A stretch of 64,000 nt of DNA, from NCBI RefSeq assembly GCF_002752675.1, contig NZ_CP024608.1, positions 7,130,001 to 7,194,000 of the forward strand, read 5' to 3'. Of the stretch, positions 17,275 through 26,987 are shown piece after piece. The stretch comes from Massilia violaceinigra (GTDB lineage: Bacteria; Pseudomonadota; Gammaproteobacteria; Burkholderiales; Burkholderiaceae_D). The position numbers were made by a program, and so were the translations under genes. The notes below the pieces were generated by a model. The model was not told the origin of the DNA, ran no database searches, and saw only the letters and a list, made by a program, of their open reading frames with translations. Each line of letters opens with the position of its first letter. Position 1 is the first letter of the stretch.

Positions 17275-18279
17275 TTACCACAGCGCTGGCTCATCCATCA
17301 GCGCGATCTGTTCGCGCAGTTCGAGGATGCGGTCTTGCCAATAACGTTGCGTATTAAACCACGGGAAGGCGACCGGAAAGGCCGGGTCGTCCCAGCGCCG
17401 CGCCAGCCAAGCCGAGTAATGGATCAGGCGCAAGGTGCGCAGCGCTTCGATCAGGTTCAGCTGGCGTTCGTCGAAGTCGGCGAAGTCTTCGTAGCCGGCC
17501 AAAATATCGCTCATCTGGCGCACCATGTCGCGCCGCTCGCCCGAGAGCAGCATCCACAGGTCCTGGATGGCGGGGCCGGTGCGGCTGTCGTCGAAGTCGA
17601 CGAAGTGCGGGCCGTCCGGGGTCCACAGCACGTTGCCGACGTGGCAATCGCCATGCAGGCGCAGTTGGGCCGATTCGCCCGCCCGCGCGTAGCAGTGGCG
17701 CACGCCGTCGAGCGCCTGCTCCACCACGCTGGTATAGGCGGCCAGCAGTTCGGGCGGGATGAAGTCGTTGGCCAGCAGGAAGTCGCGCGGTTCGCGCCCG
17801 AAGGTGTCGATGGTCAGTGCCGGGCGCTCGGTGTAGCCCGACAAGGCGCCGACCGCGTGGATGCGGCCGATGAAGCGCCCGGTCCATTCCAGCACGGCCG
17901 GGTCGTCGAGCTCGGGCGCGCGCCCGCCGCGCCGGGGAAAGACGGCAAAGCTGAAGCCGCCGTAGCTGTGCAGGGTGCGCCCGTCCAGCGTGAGCGCGGG
18001 GACCACGGGAATTTCGCGGTCCGTCAGTTCCTGCACAAAGGCGTGCTCTTCCAGGATGGCGGCGTCGCTCCAGCGTTCGGGGCGGTAGAACTTGGCCACC
18101 ACCGGCGCGGCGTCTTCCATGCCGACCTGGTAGACCCGGTTTTCGTAGCTGTTGAGCGCGAGCAGGCGGCCGTCGGCGCGCAGGCCGACGCTGTCGAGCG
18201 CGTCTAGCACGCACTCGGGGCTCAGGTTCGAAAACGGGTGGATGGCGGGTGTGTCGGGGTCGGAATATGGCGTCGTCAT
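17275..18279 (-). CDS. srkA: Stress response serine/threonine protein kinase SrkA (YihE/RdoA family)
   Basis: The 334-residue protein matches the YihE/SrkA aminoglycoside-phosphotransferase-fold kinases. It has ALNSYENRVYQVG near the N-terminus, a nucleotide-binding Lys in VVAKFYRPERW, the catalytic loop LHGDCHVGNVLW and the metal-binding Asp in FVDFDDSRTGPAIQDLW. The family protects cells from stress-induced death in Escherichia coli. It is divergent from the UPF0149 gene, with a 92-base promoter region between. Confidence 0.9.
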   Translation of the reverse strand: MTTPYSDPDTPAIHPFSNLSPECVLDALDSVGLRADGRLLALNSYENRVYQVGMEDAAPVVAKFYRPERWSDAAILEEHAFVQELTDREIPVVPALTLDGRTLHSYGGFSFAVFPRRGGRAPELDDPAVLEWTGRFIGRIHAVGALSGYTERPALTIDTFGREPRDFLLANDFIPPELLAAYTSVVEQALDGVRHCYARAGESAQLRLHGDCHVGNVLWTPDGPHFVDFDDSRTGPAIQDLWMLLSGERRDMVRQMSDILAGYEDFADFDERQLNLIEALRTLRLIHYSAWLARRWDDPAFPVAFPWFNTQRYWQDRILELREQIALMDEPALW

Positions 18280-18371
18280 GCCCGCTATTGTACGGCGCGC
18301 CGCATTTAACAGTACGTCCCTGTGCGCGAACGCGTTAAACTAGCGGCTTCAACGATCAACAAGAGCACGCC

Positions 18372-19070
<699 letters not shown>

Positions 19071-19107
19071 TTAAGTACCAGGCCCGGTGCGCGTGAGGCG
19101 CGATGCC

Positions 19108-20070
19108 CTACGCCGCCGGCGCCAGTTCGGCCAGGCGGCTCTGATACAGCGCCGCCACCAGGTCGGACTGGGTCACGATGCCGGCAAACCGGTCTTCGTC
19201 GTCGACCACGGGAATGTGGTGCAGGCCGGCGTTGGCCATCAGCGGCACCAGTTCCACGATCGGCGTGTGCACATGCGCCGTGGCCACCCTGGCCGTCATG
19301 ATCTGCCCCACCACTTCCGGTTTGTCCGAATGCGTCAGCCCGCTGCGCTGCAGCAGTGCGCGCAGGCGTTTTCCCAATCCGCTATACCCGTCCAGGTCGC
19401 TGTGGCGCAGGAAATCGGTCTGGGTGACGATGCCGGTCACCCTCCGCGCCCGGTTCAGCACCGGTAGCGCGTGCACCTGGTGATGCCGCATCAGGCCCCA
19501 GGCGTCGCCCAGCGCCGTGCCGAATTCGAGCGTGACCACGTCGGTCGACATGATCTGGCCGCAGCGGATCACGCCGAAGCGGCGTCCGTAGGCCGCCGTT
19601 TCGGTGGCCAGGATGATGCCTTCGAGGTCGTCGCGGCTGACGTCGAGCACTTGCCCATAACGCTCCAGCACGCCGTCAAGGTCGGCGCTGCTGAAACCCA
19701 GGCGCGCGGTCGGTACCGCGTCGGCGGTGTCGTGCGCATTTTGCATGGCCGATTGCTGGCGGTGCGGGTAGCGCCGTCCGGTCAGGTTGTTGACGGCCAG
19801 GGCCGCGCCCACCATCAGCACGCAGTTGAGCGCCACCGGGGTCACGGCAAAGCCGAAGCCGAGTTCGTGCACGGCGGGACCGGCCAGCACGGCCGTCAGC
19901 GCCACCGCGCCACCGGGCGGATGCAGGCAGCGCAGCGCGAACATGGCGGCAATCGCCAGGCCGCCGGCCAGCGGCGCGGCGATCTGGGTGGCGCGCCATT
20001 GCTCAAGGCGGGCGGCACTGTTGGGCGGAGGTAATAAGGCGGTGAGCCAGGCGGCGCGCGGGTCGGACAT
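19108..20070 (-). CDS. HPP family membrane protein with two CBS domains, apparently missing internal membrane helices
   Basis: The protein of about 320 residues starts with a typical HPP-family N-terminus ([19 protein letters not shown]) and then jumps to [19 protein letters not shown], followed by the diagnostic [14 protein letters not shown] and [10 protein letters not shown]. The early helices and the MGASAVLLF segment usual between these parts are absent, suggesting an in-frame internal deletion of about 60-80 residues near 20000. The C-terminal half holds two intact CBS motifs ([24 protein letters not shown] and [25 protein letters not shown]), nucleotide-sensing modules. Nitrite transport has been proposed for HPP proteins. 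The start is uncertain; 20070 is preferred over upstream starts in the same frame. Confidence 0.75.
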   Translation of the reverse strand: MSDPRAAWLTALLPPPNSAARLEQWRATQIAAPLAGGLAIAAMFALRCLHPPGGAVALTAVLAGPAVHELGFGFAVTPVALNCVLMVGAALAVNNLTGRRYPHRQQSAMQNAHDTADAVPTARLGFSSADLDGVLERYGQVLDVSRDDLEGIILATETAAYGRRFGVIRCGQIMSTDVVTLEFGTALGDAWGLMRHHQVHALPVLNRARRVTGIVTQTDFLRHSDLDGYSGLGKRLRALLQRSGLTHSDKPEVVGQIMTARVATAHVHTPIVELVPLMANAGLHHIPVVDDEDRFAGIVTQSDLVAALYQSRLAELAPAA

Positions 20071-20155
20071 GGGGGCGACGCCAAAGCACATCGGCCCGGA
20101 ATGCGATCCTGTAAAGGAAAGCAAGCCGGGCCGATGAAGGTATTACCGGGGCGGT

Positions 20156-20329
20156 TTATTGGCCGCGCGGGCCTTTGTCGGCGCCCTGGTGATCCTTGAC
20201 GCCATCGTTCTTGTGGTTGCCGGCGACTTCTTCCGCTTGCGCGCGCTGGCGGTTCTTGGTGGCGTCCTGCTGAACCTGCTGATCTTCGCGCTGTTGCTGC
20301 TCAGTTGGGTCGTTGGTGTGCTTGGTCAT
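20156..20329 (-). CDS. Small hydrophilic protein of unknown function (57 residues)
   Basis: A 57-residue, Gln/Asp/Lys-rich protein (MTKHTNDPTEQQQREDQQVQ start) without hydrophobic segments, probably disordered. The ATG at 20329 is preceded by a strong AGGAGG ribosome binding site seven bases away, which supports expression and fixes the start; an upstream in-frame start is unlikely. The composition resembles small stress-associated hydrophilic proteins, but no family is recognised. Confidence 0.6.
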   Translation of the reverse strand: MTKHTNDPTEQQQREDQQVQQDATKNRQRAQAEEVAGNHKNDGVKDHQGADKGPRGQ

Positions 20330-20428
20330 AGAGCCTCCTATTTGTTTGAGACACAACAATACGCCCTTCCCTCCAACAGTTCCGTTCGCCACCCCACGTA
20401 AGCGGGAATTTATTTCCTGCGGCACAGA

Positions 20429-22510
20429 TTACGGCGGCGGTAAGCTTTTCAACACGAGGTCGAAGGGGCGCCTGTTGTCATACGGCGGCTCAAGCAGTGT
20501 ATCGATGCCTCGGAAGGTCGGGCCGGCAAGCGCCCAGCCCAGCGGCGTGTGGGTTTTGGTCGGCATGCCGAACCACAGGAAGCGGGTCGGCCCGGCCGGC
20601 AGGATCACGGCCATGTCGCGCTTCTCCGCCGTGACGGCGAAGGTGGCGCGCGCGGTCCGGGTGTTGAACAGTCCCAGCGGCGGGGCCAGCAATTCCGACA
20701 GGAATGTGGTGTCCATGCGTGCGCCGGCCGGGTCCTGCTTGTCCCTCGGCGCGATCGCGTCTGGCGAATTGCTGATGACAATTACTGCCGGGTCGATGTC
20801 GTAGCCGCGTTGGCGCCACCGATCCAGCGCCGGGCGCATCGCAAACAGCAGGTCGCGCACCGATTCGACGCCGGAGTTCTCAAAATAGCCGCCATCGATG
20901 ATGCGCCCCCACGGCGCCCGCTCGCGCCCCGGCGCGCACGCCACCAGCGCCTCGCCCTCGCGGCAGGCGGACACCGTGCCGGCCGGGCTGATATAGCTGA
21001 AGCGCGCGCTGTTGTGCACCGCCGTGGAGAGACTCATCTGGCGCAGGTCGAGCACCGGGTCGAGCGCATCGTAGGCATCGGGAAAGCTGCCGTCGATGAC
21101 CAGGTCGCTGGCGATGATGCGGTTGCCGCCGTCGACCAGGGTGGCGTTGAGCAGCAGCGAGGGCACGTTCATGGCAGGGTCGGCGGCCCACAGCTGGTCG
21201 AAGCGCCGCCCGAAGCGCTCGCTGCCGGTGGCGTTTTCCCAGCCCTGCGCCCACGCTGCCTCCATCGCGCGGGCCCGGTCCGCCGCCGGGATTGCAAATG
21301 GCAAAAAGCGCTGCAGCATGTCCGGATACAGCGCGTAGCCGAGGGTCGGCGACAGGAAGTCACGCTGCAAGACCTTGCGCATGCAGGTCTGGTAGGCGCC
21401 ATCGCGGGCGCCGCCCGCGCACGGGGTGCCGGCCAGGCCGCCGCTGCCGGCGTCCGCCACCAGAGCGGCGTAGGCGCCGATGCCAAGGCTGCCGCCGGAC
21501 ACGCCGCTCAGCGCGAACAGGTGGCGCCCGAAGCGCGCGCCGCTGTCATCCTGCAGCCTGGCCAGCACCATGCCGGTCCAGTAGGCGGCGCGGATGCCGC
21601 CGCCCTCGGCCGCCACCACGAACAGGGGAAACGGCCGCTTCGGCACCAGCGCGCCGCTGTCCACGCGCGTTTGCAGCCAGGCATCGAGGTGAGCGTCGAT
21701 CTGGCGCCGGATCACTGGCGCATCGCCCGCACCGGTGGCCAGCAGCTTGACCTGGTGATTGTCGTTCCACAGGCTGAACACGACGAACAGCAGCAGCGGC
21801 AGCGCCGCCATCGAAGGCAGTTTGGCTTGTTTGAAGTAATAGGTCAGCACCAGGTCGCCGAACAGGATCCAGCTGGCGAACGCGAAGCACAGCAGCGCCG
21901 GCGCGGTGACGAAGCGCGTGACTTCGACCGGCCATATCCACACGGCGGACAGCAGAATAAAGGTGAGCAGGATGGCCAGCGACACCGTCAGCACGGTGCG
22001 CTGCTGCAGCGATTCGAAGCGGATCGCGGTGGTCTGCCCTTCGAAACCGCGGAAACGCGAAGCGAACCAGGCGCGCCGCTTGACCACGAACACGCCCATG
22101 GCGAAGGCGGTGAGAAAGCAGGCCAGCGCCAGCACCGGCTCGCCCAGGCGCTGGAACTGGATCGACAGCACGCTGGCCGGCACGATGCCGAGAAAGCGCG
22201 GCAGCCACATGCGGATGGCGTTGACGAACGGCGTGTCGGTGCGGTCCAGCAGGGAGGTGCCGTCGAACACGCGGCCCAGGGTCAGGCGCGCGCTGTACCA
22301 GGCCGCGGTCGACCAGCTGGCCACGGCGAATATGAAGATGGGAAAGGTCCAGCCCGGATCGCTGACCAGGCGCAGCGATTCGCTGCCCTGGGGAATGAAT
22401 GCCAGCCCGGCGGAACACAGCAAGGTGAGGCTGAAGCTGTACACGCAGCGCCACAGGATGGAGCCGACTTCCTTGCCGCGCTCGCCAACCACGCGTACGA
22501 TTCTGACCAT
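20429..22510 (-). CDS. Membrane-anchored patatin-like phospholipase
   Basis: The 693-residue protein has an N-terminal block of about seven hydrophobic segments (residues 18-250), followed by a patatin-like hydrolase domain. The oxyanion loop is AEGGGIRAAYW (301-311), the nucleophile Ser is in GVSGGS (336-341) and the second catalytic residue is Asp in DGGYFENSG (539-547), so the Ser-Asp dyad is intact. Patatins are acyl hydrolases acting on phospholipids. The ATG at 22510 follows AAGGAGA, a clear ribosome binding site; an upstream in-frame start (22798) would add a leader with no support. It is monocistronic as far as visible. Confidence 0.85.
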   Translation of the reverse strand: MVRIVRVVGERGKEVGSILWRCVYSFSLTLLCSAGLAFIPQGSESLRLVSDPGWTFPIFIFAVASWSTAAWYSARLTLGRVFDGTSLLDRTDTPFVNAIRMWLPRFLGIVPASVLSIQFQRLGEPVLALACFLTAFAMGVFVVKRRAWFASRFRGFEGQTTAIRFESLQQRTVLTVSLAILLTFILLSAVWIWPVEVTRFVTAPALLCFAFASWILFGDLVLTYYFKQAKLPSMAALPLLLFVVFSLWNDNHQVKLLATGAGDAPVIRRQIDAHLDAWLQTRVDSGALVPKRPFPLFVVAAEGGGIRAAYWTGMVLARLQDDSGARFGRHLFALSGVSGGSLGIGAYAALVADAGSGGLAGTPCAGGARDGAYQTCMRKVLQRDFLSPTLGYALYPDMLQRFLPFAIPAADRARAMEAAWAQGWENATGSERFGRRFDQLWAADPAMNVPSLLLNATLVDGGNRIIASDLVIDGSFPDAYDALDPVLDLRQMSLSTAVHNSARFSYISPAGTVSACREGEALVACAPGRERAPWGRIIDGGYFENSGVESVRDLLFAMRPALDRWRQRGYDIDPAVIVISNSPDAIAPRDKQDPAGARMDTTFLSELLAPPLGLFNTRTARATFAVTAEKRDMAVILPAGPTRFLWFGMPTKTHTPLGWALAGPTFRGIDTLLEPPYDNRRPFDLVLKSLPPP

Positions 22511-22629
22511 GTGGTTCTCCTTGTGGATAGAAGCGTCGCCAGCGCGCTGCCATACTGTTCTGTTCAAATTATTCTGTTCAAATGCTGCCGGGTTCCCCGC
22601 CCCGAACCCTGAGCTGCGTCGACTCTGCC

Positions 22630-23478
22630 CTAGCGCATCGCCAGCGCCTGCCGCTTCTTTGGCGGCGGAAACGCCCGATCCAGATCCTCCAGATCGAACG
22701 CACTGAGCACCACGTCCAGCGCGGCCCGGTTCTGGCGCACATGCGCCGGATCGGCCGCCTTGGGAATGGCCACCACCCCGTCCTGCCGCAACAGCCACGC
22801 CAGCGCGATCTGTCCCGCCGTGCAGCCGTGCCGCCCGGCCACCGCCACCAACGCCGGATTACCCAGCAGCAGCGCGCGCTCGCGGCCGGCCGACTCCAGC
22901 GGCGAATACGCCATCACCGGCATGCCGTGCTTGCGCGACCAGGGCAGCAAATCCCACTCGATCCCGCGCTTGACCAGATTGAACAGCACCTGGTTCACGG
23001 CAATGCCGCGTCCGCCGGGCAAGGCTTCGGCTTCCAGCATGTCGCCCAGGTCGAAATTGCTCACGCCGAAATCGAGGATCTTGCCGTCCTTTTGCAGCGC
23101 CTGGAAAGAGTCGAGCGTCTCGGACAGCGGCACCGCCCCGCGCCAGTGCAGCAGGTACAGGTCGATGCGGTCGGTGCCGAGGCGCTGCAGGCTGCGCTCG
23201 CAGGCGGCGCGCACGCCGCGCTTGTCGGCATTGTGCGGATAGACTTTGCTGACGATAAACGCCTGCTCGCGGCGCCCGGCAATCGCGGCGCCCACCACTT
23301 CCTCGGCCCCGCCCTCGCCATACATCTCGGCCGTGTCGATCAGCCCCATGCCCAAATCCATGCCCAGCTGCAGCGCGCCAATCTCGTCCTGGCGCCGCGC
23401 CGGGTCTTCTCCCATGTTCCACGTACCTTGTCCGAGCGCGGGAATGTGGCGTCCGGACCGCATCGTTACAGTTTTCAT
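22630..23478 (-). CDS. Aldo/keto reductase
   Basis: The 282-residue NAD(P)H-dependent oxidoreductase has the catalytic tetrad of the AKR superfamily: Asp and Tyr in LIDTAEMYGEGGAEE, Lys in FIVSKVYPHN and His in YLLHWRGAVP. The TIM-barrel landmarks DFGVSNFDLGDM, NQVLFNLVKRGIEWDLLPW and the cofactor-binding VAIPKAADPAHVRQN follow. The closest named relatives are general AKR proteins of the 2,5-diketo-gluconate reductase type; the substrate is unknown. The start at 23478 (MKTVTMRSG) is preferred over 23493. Confidence 0.92.
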   Translation of the reverse strand: MKTVTMRSGRHIPALGQGTWNMGEDPARRQDEIGALQLGMDLGMGLIDTAEMYGEGGAEEVVGAAIAGRREQAFIVSKVYPHNADKRGVRAACERSLQRLGTDRIDLYLLHWRGAVPLSETLDSFQALQKDGKILDFGVSNFDLGDMLEAEALPGGRGIAVNQVLFNLVKRGIEWDLLPWSRKHGMPVMAYSPLESAGRERALLLGNPALVAVAGRHGCTAGQIALAWLLRQDGVVAIPKAADPAHVRQNRAALDVVLSAFDLEDLDRAFPPPKKRQALAMR

Positions 23479-23634
23479 GTCGCAAGATCCCATCGCTGTT
23501 GCGTAAAGATCATTCTAGAGGAAAAAGCCATTTCCGGCTCATGGGCATCAGCCCGCCACAGGTGGCGCAGCACGGAATACAACAGGGGAACAGGCATGCC
23601 CCGGCCAGGACGGCCGGGGCGACAACAAGGCGGA

Positions 23635-24219
23635 TTACAGCTTGATGAAATGCTCGCGGTAGTAGCGCAGCTCTTCGATCGATTCGATGATGTCGGCCAG
23701 CGCCGTGTGCTTCTGGTGCTTCTTGAAACCGCTGACGATTTCCGGCTTCCAGCGCTTGCACAGCTCTTTCAGGGTCGACACATCCAGGTTGCGGTAGTGG
23801 AAGAACGCTTCCAGCTTCGGCATGCCGCGCACCATGAAGCGGCGGTCCTGGCAAATGGTATTGCCGCACATGGGCGACTTACCGGCAGGAACGTAGTTCT
23901 TCAGCCAGGCGATCAGTTGCGCTTCGGCTTCGGCTTCGGTCACGGTCGAGGCCTTGACCTTCTCGATCAGCCCGGAGCGCCCGTGGGTACCCTTGTTCCA
24001 GGCATCCATCTTGTCGAGCGTTTCGTCCGACTGGTGGATGGCGAACACCGGGCCTTCGCCCAGGATGTTCAGGTGCATGTCGGTCACGACGACCGCCACT
24101 TCGATGATACGGTCGGTATCGGGCTCCAGGCCCGTCATTTCCATGTCCACCCAAACCAGGTTGAACTCATTTGGGCGCGGTAACGCGGCCGGTGCTGCTA
24201 AATCAGTGGCATGTGACAT
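23635..24219 (-). CDS. orn: Oligoribonuclease (3'-5' exoribonuclease of short RNAs)
   Basis: The 194-residue DEDDh exonuclease degrades dinucleotides and short oligoribonucleotides, including the pGpG product of cyclic di-GMP breakdown. Motifs seen: [19 protein letters not shown] (Asp and Glu), [11 protein letters not shown] (Asp) and [10 protein letters not shown] (His and Asp). The end YYREHFIKL is typical. It is divergent from the M48 protease gene, with 47 bases between the two start codons. Its presence near several c-di-GMP enzymes in this window is functionally consistent but may be coincidental. Confidence 0.96.
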   Translation of the reverse strand: MSHATDLAAPAALPRPNEFNLVWVDMEMTGLEPDTDRIIEVAVVVTDMHLNILGEGPVFAIHQSDETLDKMDAWNKGTHGRSGLIEKVKASTVTEAEAEAQLIAWLKNYVPAGKSPMCGNTICQDRRFMVRGMPKLEAFFHYRNLDVSTLKELCKRWKPEIVSGFKKHQKHTALADIIESIEELRYYREHFIKL

Positions 24220-24266
24220 AATTCTCTCTTGGCCTAAACAATCCTGCATTTTCTCACAGGCACAGA

Positions 24267-25529
24267 ATGTCTTCACTCGCGTTTTCGATATTGTTCGTTT
24301 CTTTCTTCATTTTGTCCCTGGTACTGCGCTTTTGGCTGTCCAGCCGCCAGTTGCGCCACGTGATGGCCCACCGCGGCGCGGTCCCGGCCGATTTTGCCGA
24401 AAAAATCCCGCTCGCCGCCCACCAGAAGGCGGCCGACTACACCGCCGCCAAGATCCATTTCGGCCTGCTCAGCCTCTTGTTCAGCAGCACCGTCCTGATC
24501 GGTTTTACCCTGCTCGGCGGCCTGCAATGGCTGGCCATCGCCCTGCTGCCGCACACCGGCAACGGCATCGTCTTCCAGATCGGCCTGTTCGTCGCCTTTG
24601 CCGCCGTGAGCGGCGTGCTCGACCTGCCGTTCGACTATTACCGCCAGTTCGTGCTCGAAGAGCGCTTCGGTTTCAACAAGATGAGCCTGGGCCTGTGGAT
24701 CGTCGACGCCCTGAAAGGCACGGCCCTCGGCCTGGTGCTCGGCCTGCCGCTGATCTGGGTTGTCCTGCAACTAATGGAAAAAAGTGGCAACCTGTGGTGG
24801 TTGTACACCTGGCTGGTCTGGATTGGCTTCCAGCTGGTGATGATGGTCATCGCCCCGACCTTGATCATGCCGCTGTTCAATACATTCGAGCCGCTCAAGG
24901 ACGACAGCCTGCGCCAGCGCATTGAAGGCTTGATGGCCCGCGTCAACTTCGCCGCCAAGGGCCTGTTCGTCATGGATGGTTCCAAGCGCAGCGCGCACAG
25001 CAACGCCTTTTTCTACGGTTTCGGCGCCAACAAGCGCGTGGTGTTTTTCGACACCCTCATCGCCAGCCTGACCCAGCCGGAAATCGAAGCGGTGCTGGCG
25101 CACGAGCTGGGCCACTTCAAACTGCAGCACAACCTCAAGCGCATGGTGATCGGCTCGGTCGTCTCGCTGGCCTTCCTGGCCCTGCTGGGCTACCTGAAAA
25201 ACCAGACCTGGTTCTACAGCGGCCTCGGTTTCGATCCGATGCCGGGCGTGCCGAGCGACGCCGTGGCGCTGCTGCTGTTCATGCTGGTGCTGCCGGTGTT
25301 CACCTTCCTGTTCTCGCCGCTGACCTCGATCAGCTCGCGCAAGCACGAATTCGAAGCCGACGCCTTCGCCGCCACCCACACCGACGCGCGCGACCTGATC
25401 TCGGCGCTGGTCAAGATGTACGAAGAAAACGCCTCCACGCTCACGCCCGACCGGCTGCACTCGACCTTTTACGACTCGCATCCGCCGGCCAGCATCCGCA
25501 TCCATCAACTCAACCTGGCGGTCCGATGA
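24267..25529 (+). CDS. M48 family metallopeptidase (Ste24/CAAX-type)
   Basis: The 420-residue integral membrane protease carries the zinc motif HELGH in [14 protein letters not shown] near residue 280, and the third ligand Glu in the [14 protein letters not shown] region near 355. Several transmembrane helices surround the motif, as in Ste24 endopeptidases. A quality-control role at the inner membrane is probable. The stop overlaps the next ATG by 4 bases (ATGA), indicating an operon with phhB and rsgA; this gene order is typical of betaproteobacteria. Confidence 0.93.
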   Translation: MSSLAFSILFVSFFILSLVLRFWLSSRQLRHVMAHRGAVPADFAEKIPLAAHQKAADYTAAKIHFGLLSLLFSSTVLIGFTLLGGLQWLAIALLPHTGNGIVFQIGLFVAFAAVSGVLDLPFDYYRQFVLEERFGFNKMSLGLWIVDALKGTALGLVLGLPLIWVVLQLMEKSGNLWWLYTWLVWIGFQLVMMVIAPTLIMPLFNTFEPLKDDSLRQRIEGLMARVNFAAKGLFVMDGSKRSAHSNAFFYGFGANKRVVFFDTLIASLTQPEIEAVLAHELGHFKLQHNLKRMVIGSVVSLAFLALLGYLKNQTWFYSGLGFDPMPGVPSDAVALLLFMLVLPVFTFLFSPLTSISSRKHEFEADAFAATHTDARDLISALVKMYEENASTLTPDRLHSTFYDSHPPASIRIHQLNLAVR

Positions 25530-25858
25530 ACCTGCTTACCCGAAACTGCGGCGCCAACGCCGCCGCCCTCGACGCCGGCGCCATCGCCGCCCTGCTGCCG
25601 CAGGTGCCCGGCTGGAGCATCGCCGAGGGCAAGCTGCAGCGCAGCTTCAATTTCAAGAATTATTACGACACCATGGCCTTCGTGAACGCGCTGGCCTGGA
25701 TCAGCCACCATCAGGACCACCATCCGGAACTGACGGTCACCTACAAGGAGTGCGCAGTGCGCTACAACACCCATTCGGCCGGCGGCGCGCTGTCTGACAA
25801 CGACTTTATCTGCGCGGCGAAAGCCAGCGCGCTGTACGACCAGCGGAGCGGCGCATGA
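25526..25858 (+). CDS. phhB: 4a-hydroxytetrahydrobiopterin dehydratase (pterin-4a-carbinolamine dehydratase)
   Basis: The 110-residue enzyme recycles the pterin cofactor of aromatic amino acid hydroxylases. The active-site pattern is intact: [16 protein letters not shown] followed by [16 protein letters not shown]. It overlaps both neighbours by 4 bases (ATGA junctions), so the three genes are translationally coupled. In proteobacteria this protein sometimes has other roles, and no phenylalanine hydroxylase is in the window. Confidence 0.93.
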   Translation: MNLLTRNCGANAAALDAGAIAALLPQVPGWSIAEGKLQRSFNFKNYYDTMAFVNALAWISHHQDHHPELTVTYKECAVRYNTHSAGGALSDNDFICAAKASALYDQRSGA

Positions 25859-26769
25859 GCGGCCCTGGCGTGCCGGCGGCCACCGGCCTGACCGGCATCA
25901 TCATCGCCGCCCACGGGCGCCATTACCTGGCCGACGTGGACGGACGCAAGCTGCAGTGCGTCACGCGCGGTAAAAAGACCAATATCGCCGTGGGCGACGT
26001 GGTCAACCTCAAGATGACGTCGGACGACCAGGCGGTAATCGAATCGATCACCGAGCGCAAGACGCTGCTGTACCGCTCCGACCAGTACAAATCGAAGCTG
26101 CTGGCGGCTAACCTGAGCCGCCTGTTCATCGTGGTGGCGACCGAGCCGGGGTTTGCCGACGACCTGATTTCGCGCTCGCTGGTGGCGGCCGAAGCGGCGG
26201 GCATCGAGGCGCACCTGATCCTCAACAAGACCGACGTGGCCGACTTGCTGCCCAAGGCGCGCGAGCGCCTGCTGGCCTACACCTCGCTCGGCTACCCGCT
26301 GCATGAAGTGTCGGCGCGCGCCAATCCGGAGCACGCGGTGGCCACCCTGATGCCGCTGCTGGAAGGGGAATCGTCGATTTTCATCGGCCAGTCGGGCATG
26401 GGCAAGTCGTCGCTGATTAACCTGCTGGTGCCGGACGCGGATATTGCGGTGCGCGAGATTTCGGCGGCGCTCGACACCGGCAAGCACACCACCACCTTCA
26501 CGCGCCTGTATTCGCTGGGCGAGCATGCCTCGATCATCGATTCGCCAGGTTTCCAGGAGTTCGGGCTGTATCACCTGAGCGAAGGGATGCTGGAACGGGC
26601 GTTCGTCGAGTTCGGGCCGTATCTGGGCGGTTGCAAGTTCTACAACTGCCGCCACCTGATCGAGCCGCAGTGCGCGATCCTGACGGCGGTGGCGGAAGGC
26701 AAAATCGCCAAATTCCGCCACACGCTGTACGGACAGCTGCTGCACGAGTCGGCGCAGACGCTGTACTGA
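25855..26769 (+). CDS. rsgA: Ribosome small subunit-dependent GTPase A
   Basis: The 304-residue circularly permuted GTPase acts in 30S subunit maturation. The permuted order G4-G1-G3 is visible: LNKTDVADL near residue 123, then [14 protein letters not shown] near 178 and [11 protein letters not shown] near 226. An OB-fold precedes them and a zinc site follows in [17 protein letters not shown]. It is the last gene of the M48-phhB-rsgA operon. Confidence 0.96.
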   Translation: MSGPGVPAATGLTGIIIAAHGRHYLADVDGRKLQCVTRGKKTNIAVGDVVNLKMTSDDQAVIESITERKTLLYRSDQYKSKLLAANLSRLFIVVATEPGFADDLISRSLVAAEAAGIEAHLILNKTDVADLLPKARERLLAYTSLGYPLHEVSARANPEHAVATLMPLLEGESSIFIGQSGMGKSSLINLLVPDADIAVREISAALDTGKHTTTFTRLYSLGEHASIIDSPGFQEFGLYHLSEGMLERAFVEFGPYLGGCKFYNCRHLIEPQCAILTAVAEGKIAKFRHTLYGQLLHESAQTLY

Positions 26770-26791
26770 TTGCCGCGCGCGGTAGCGCTAG

Positions 26792-26902
26792 CCCGTCGTT
26801 CCAGCCGCTAACCCGTCGTTCCCGCGCAGGCGGAACCCAAGTTCGTGCCGCTGCCACTGGCGGATCAACAAACTTGGGTTCCCGCCTGCGCGGGAACGAC
26901 GG
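26792..26902. repeat. REP-like inverted repeat between rsgA and the histidine kinase
   Basis: Arms at 26813-26843 and 26871-26902 are reverse complements with a single-base indel and a 27-base loop. Each arm itself contains GTTCCCGCGCAGGCGG, a smaller hairpin. A partial extra copy of the outer CCCGTCGTTCC lies at 26792-26802. The CGTTCCCGCGCAGGCGG core is of the dispersed GTTCCCGC-type extragenic repeat found in many proteobacteria. Confidence 0.7.
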
Positions 26903-26987
26903 TTCTAAGGTCAGCGACCGGAACCAATATCTTCCCCTCCCTCTTTTCAGCATACAATGGCAACACCATCGTAAAGGGGTCCCGGCA

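Noticed and set aside
15370..18207. A 945-codon plus-strand frame opposite the coiled-coil and srkA genes
   Set aside because: Composition (Gly, Phe, Leu, Arg) is the mirror of the Ala/Glu-rich coiled coil and srkA is certain on the other strand.
20549..22612. A 687-codon plus-strand frame opposite the patatin gene
   Set aside because: Antisense to a gene with intact catalytic motifs, with no recognisable domain.
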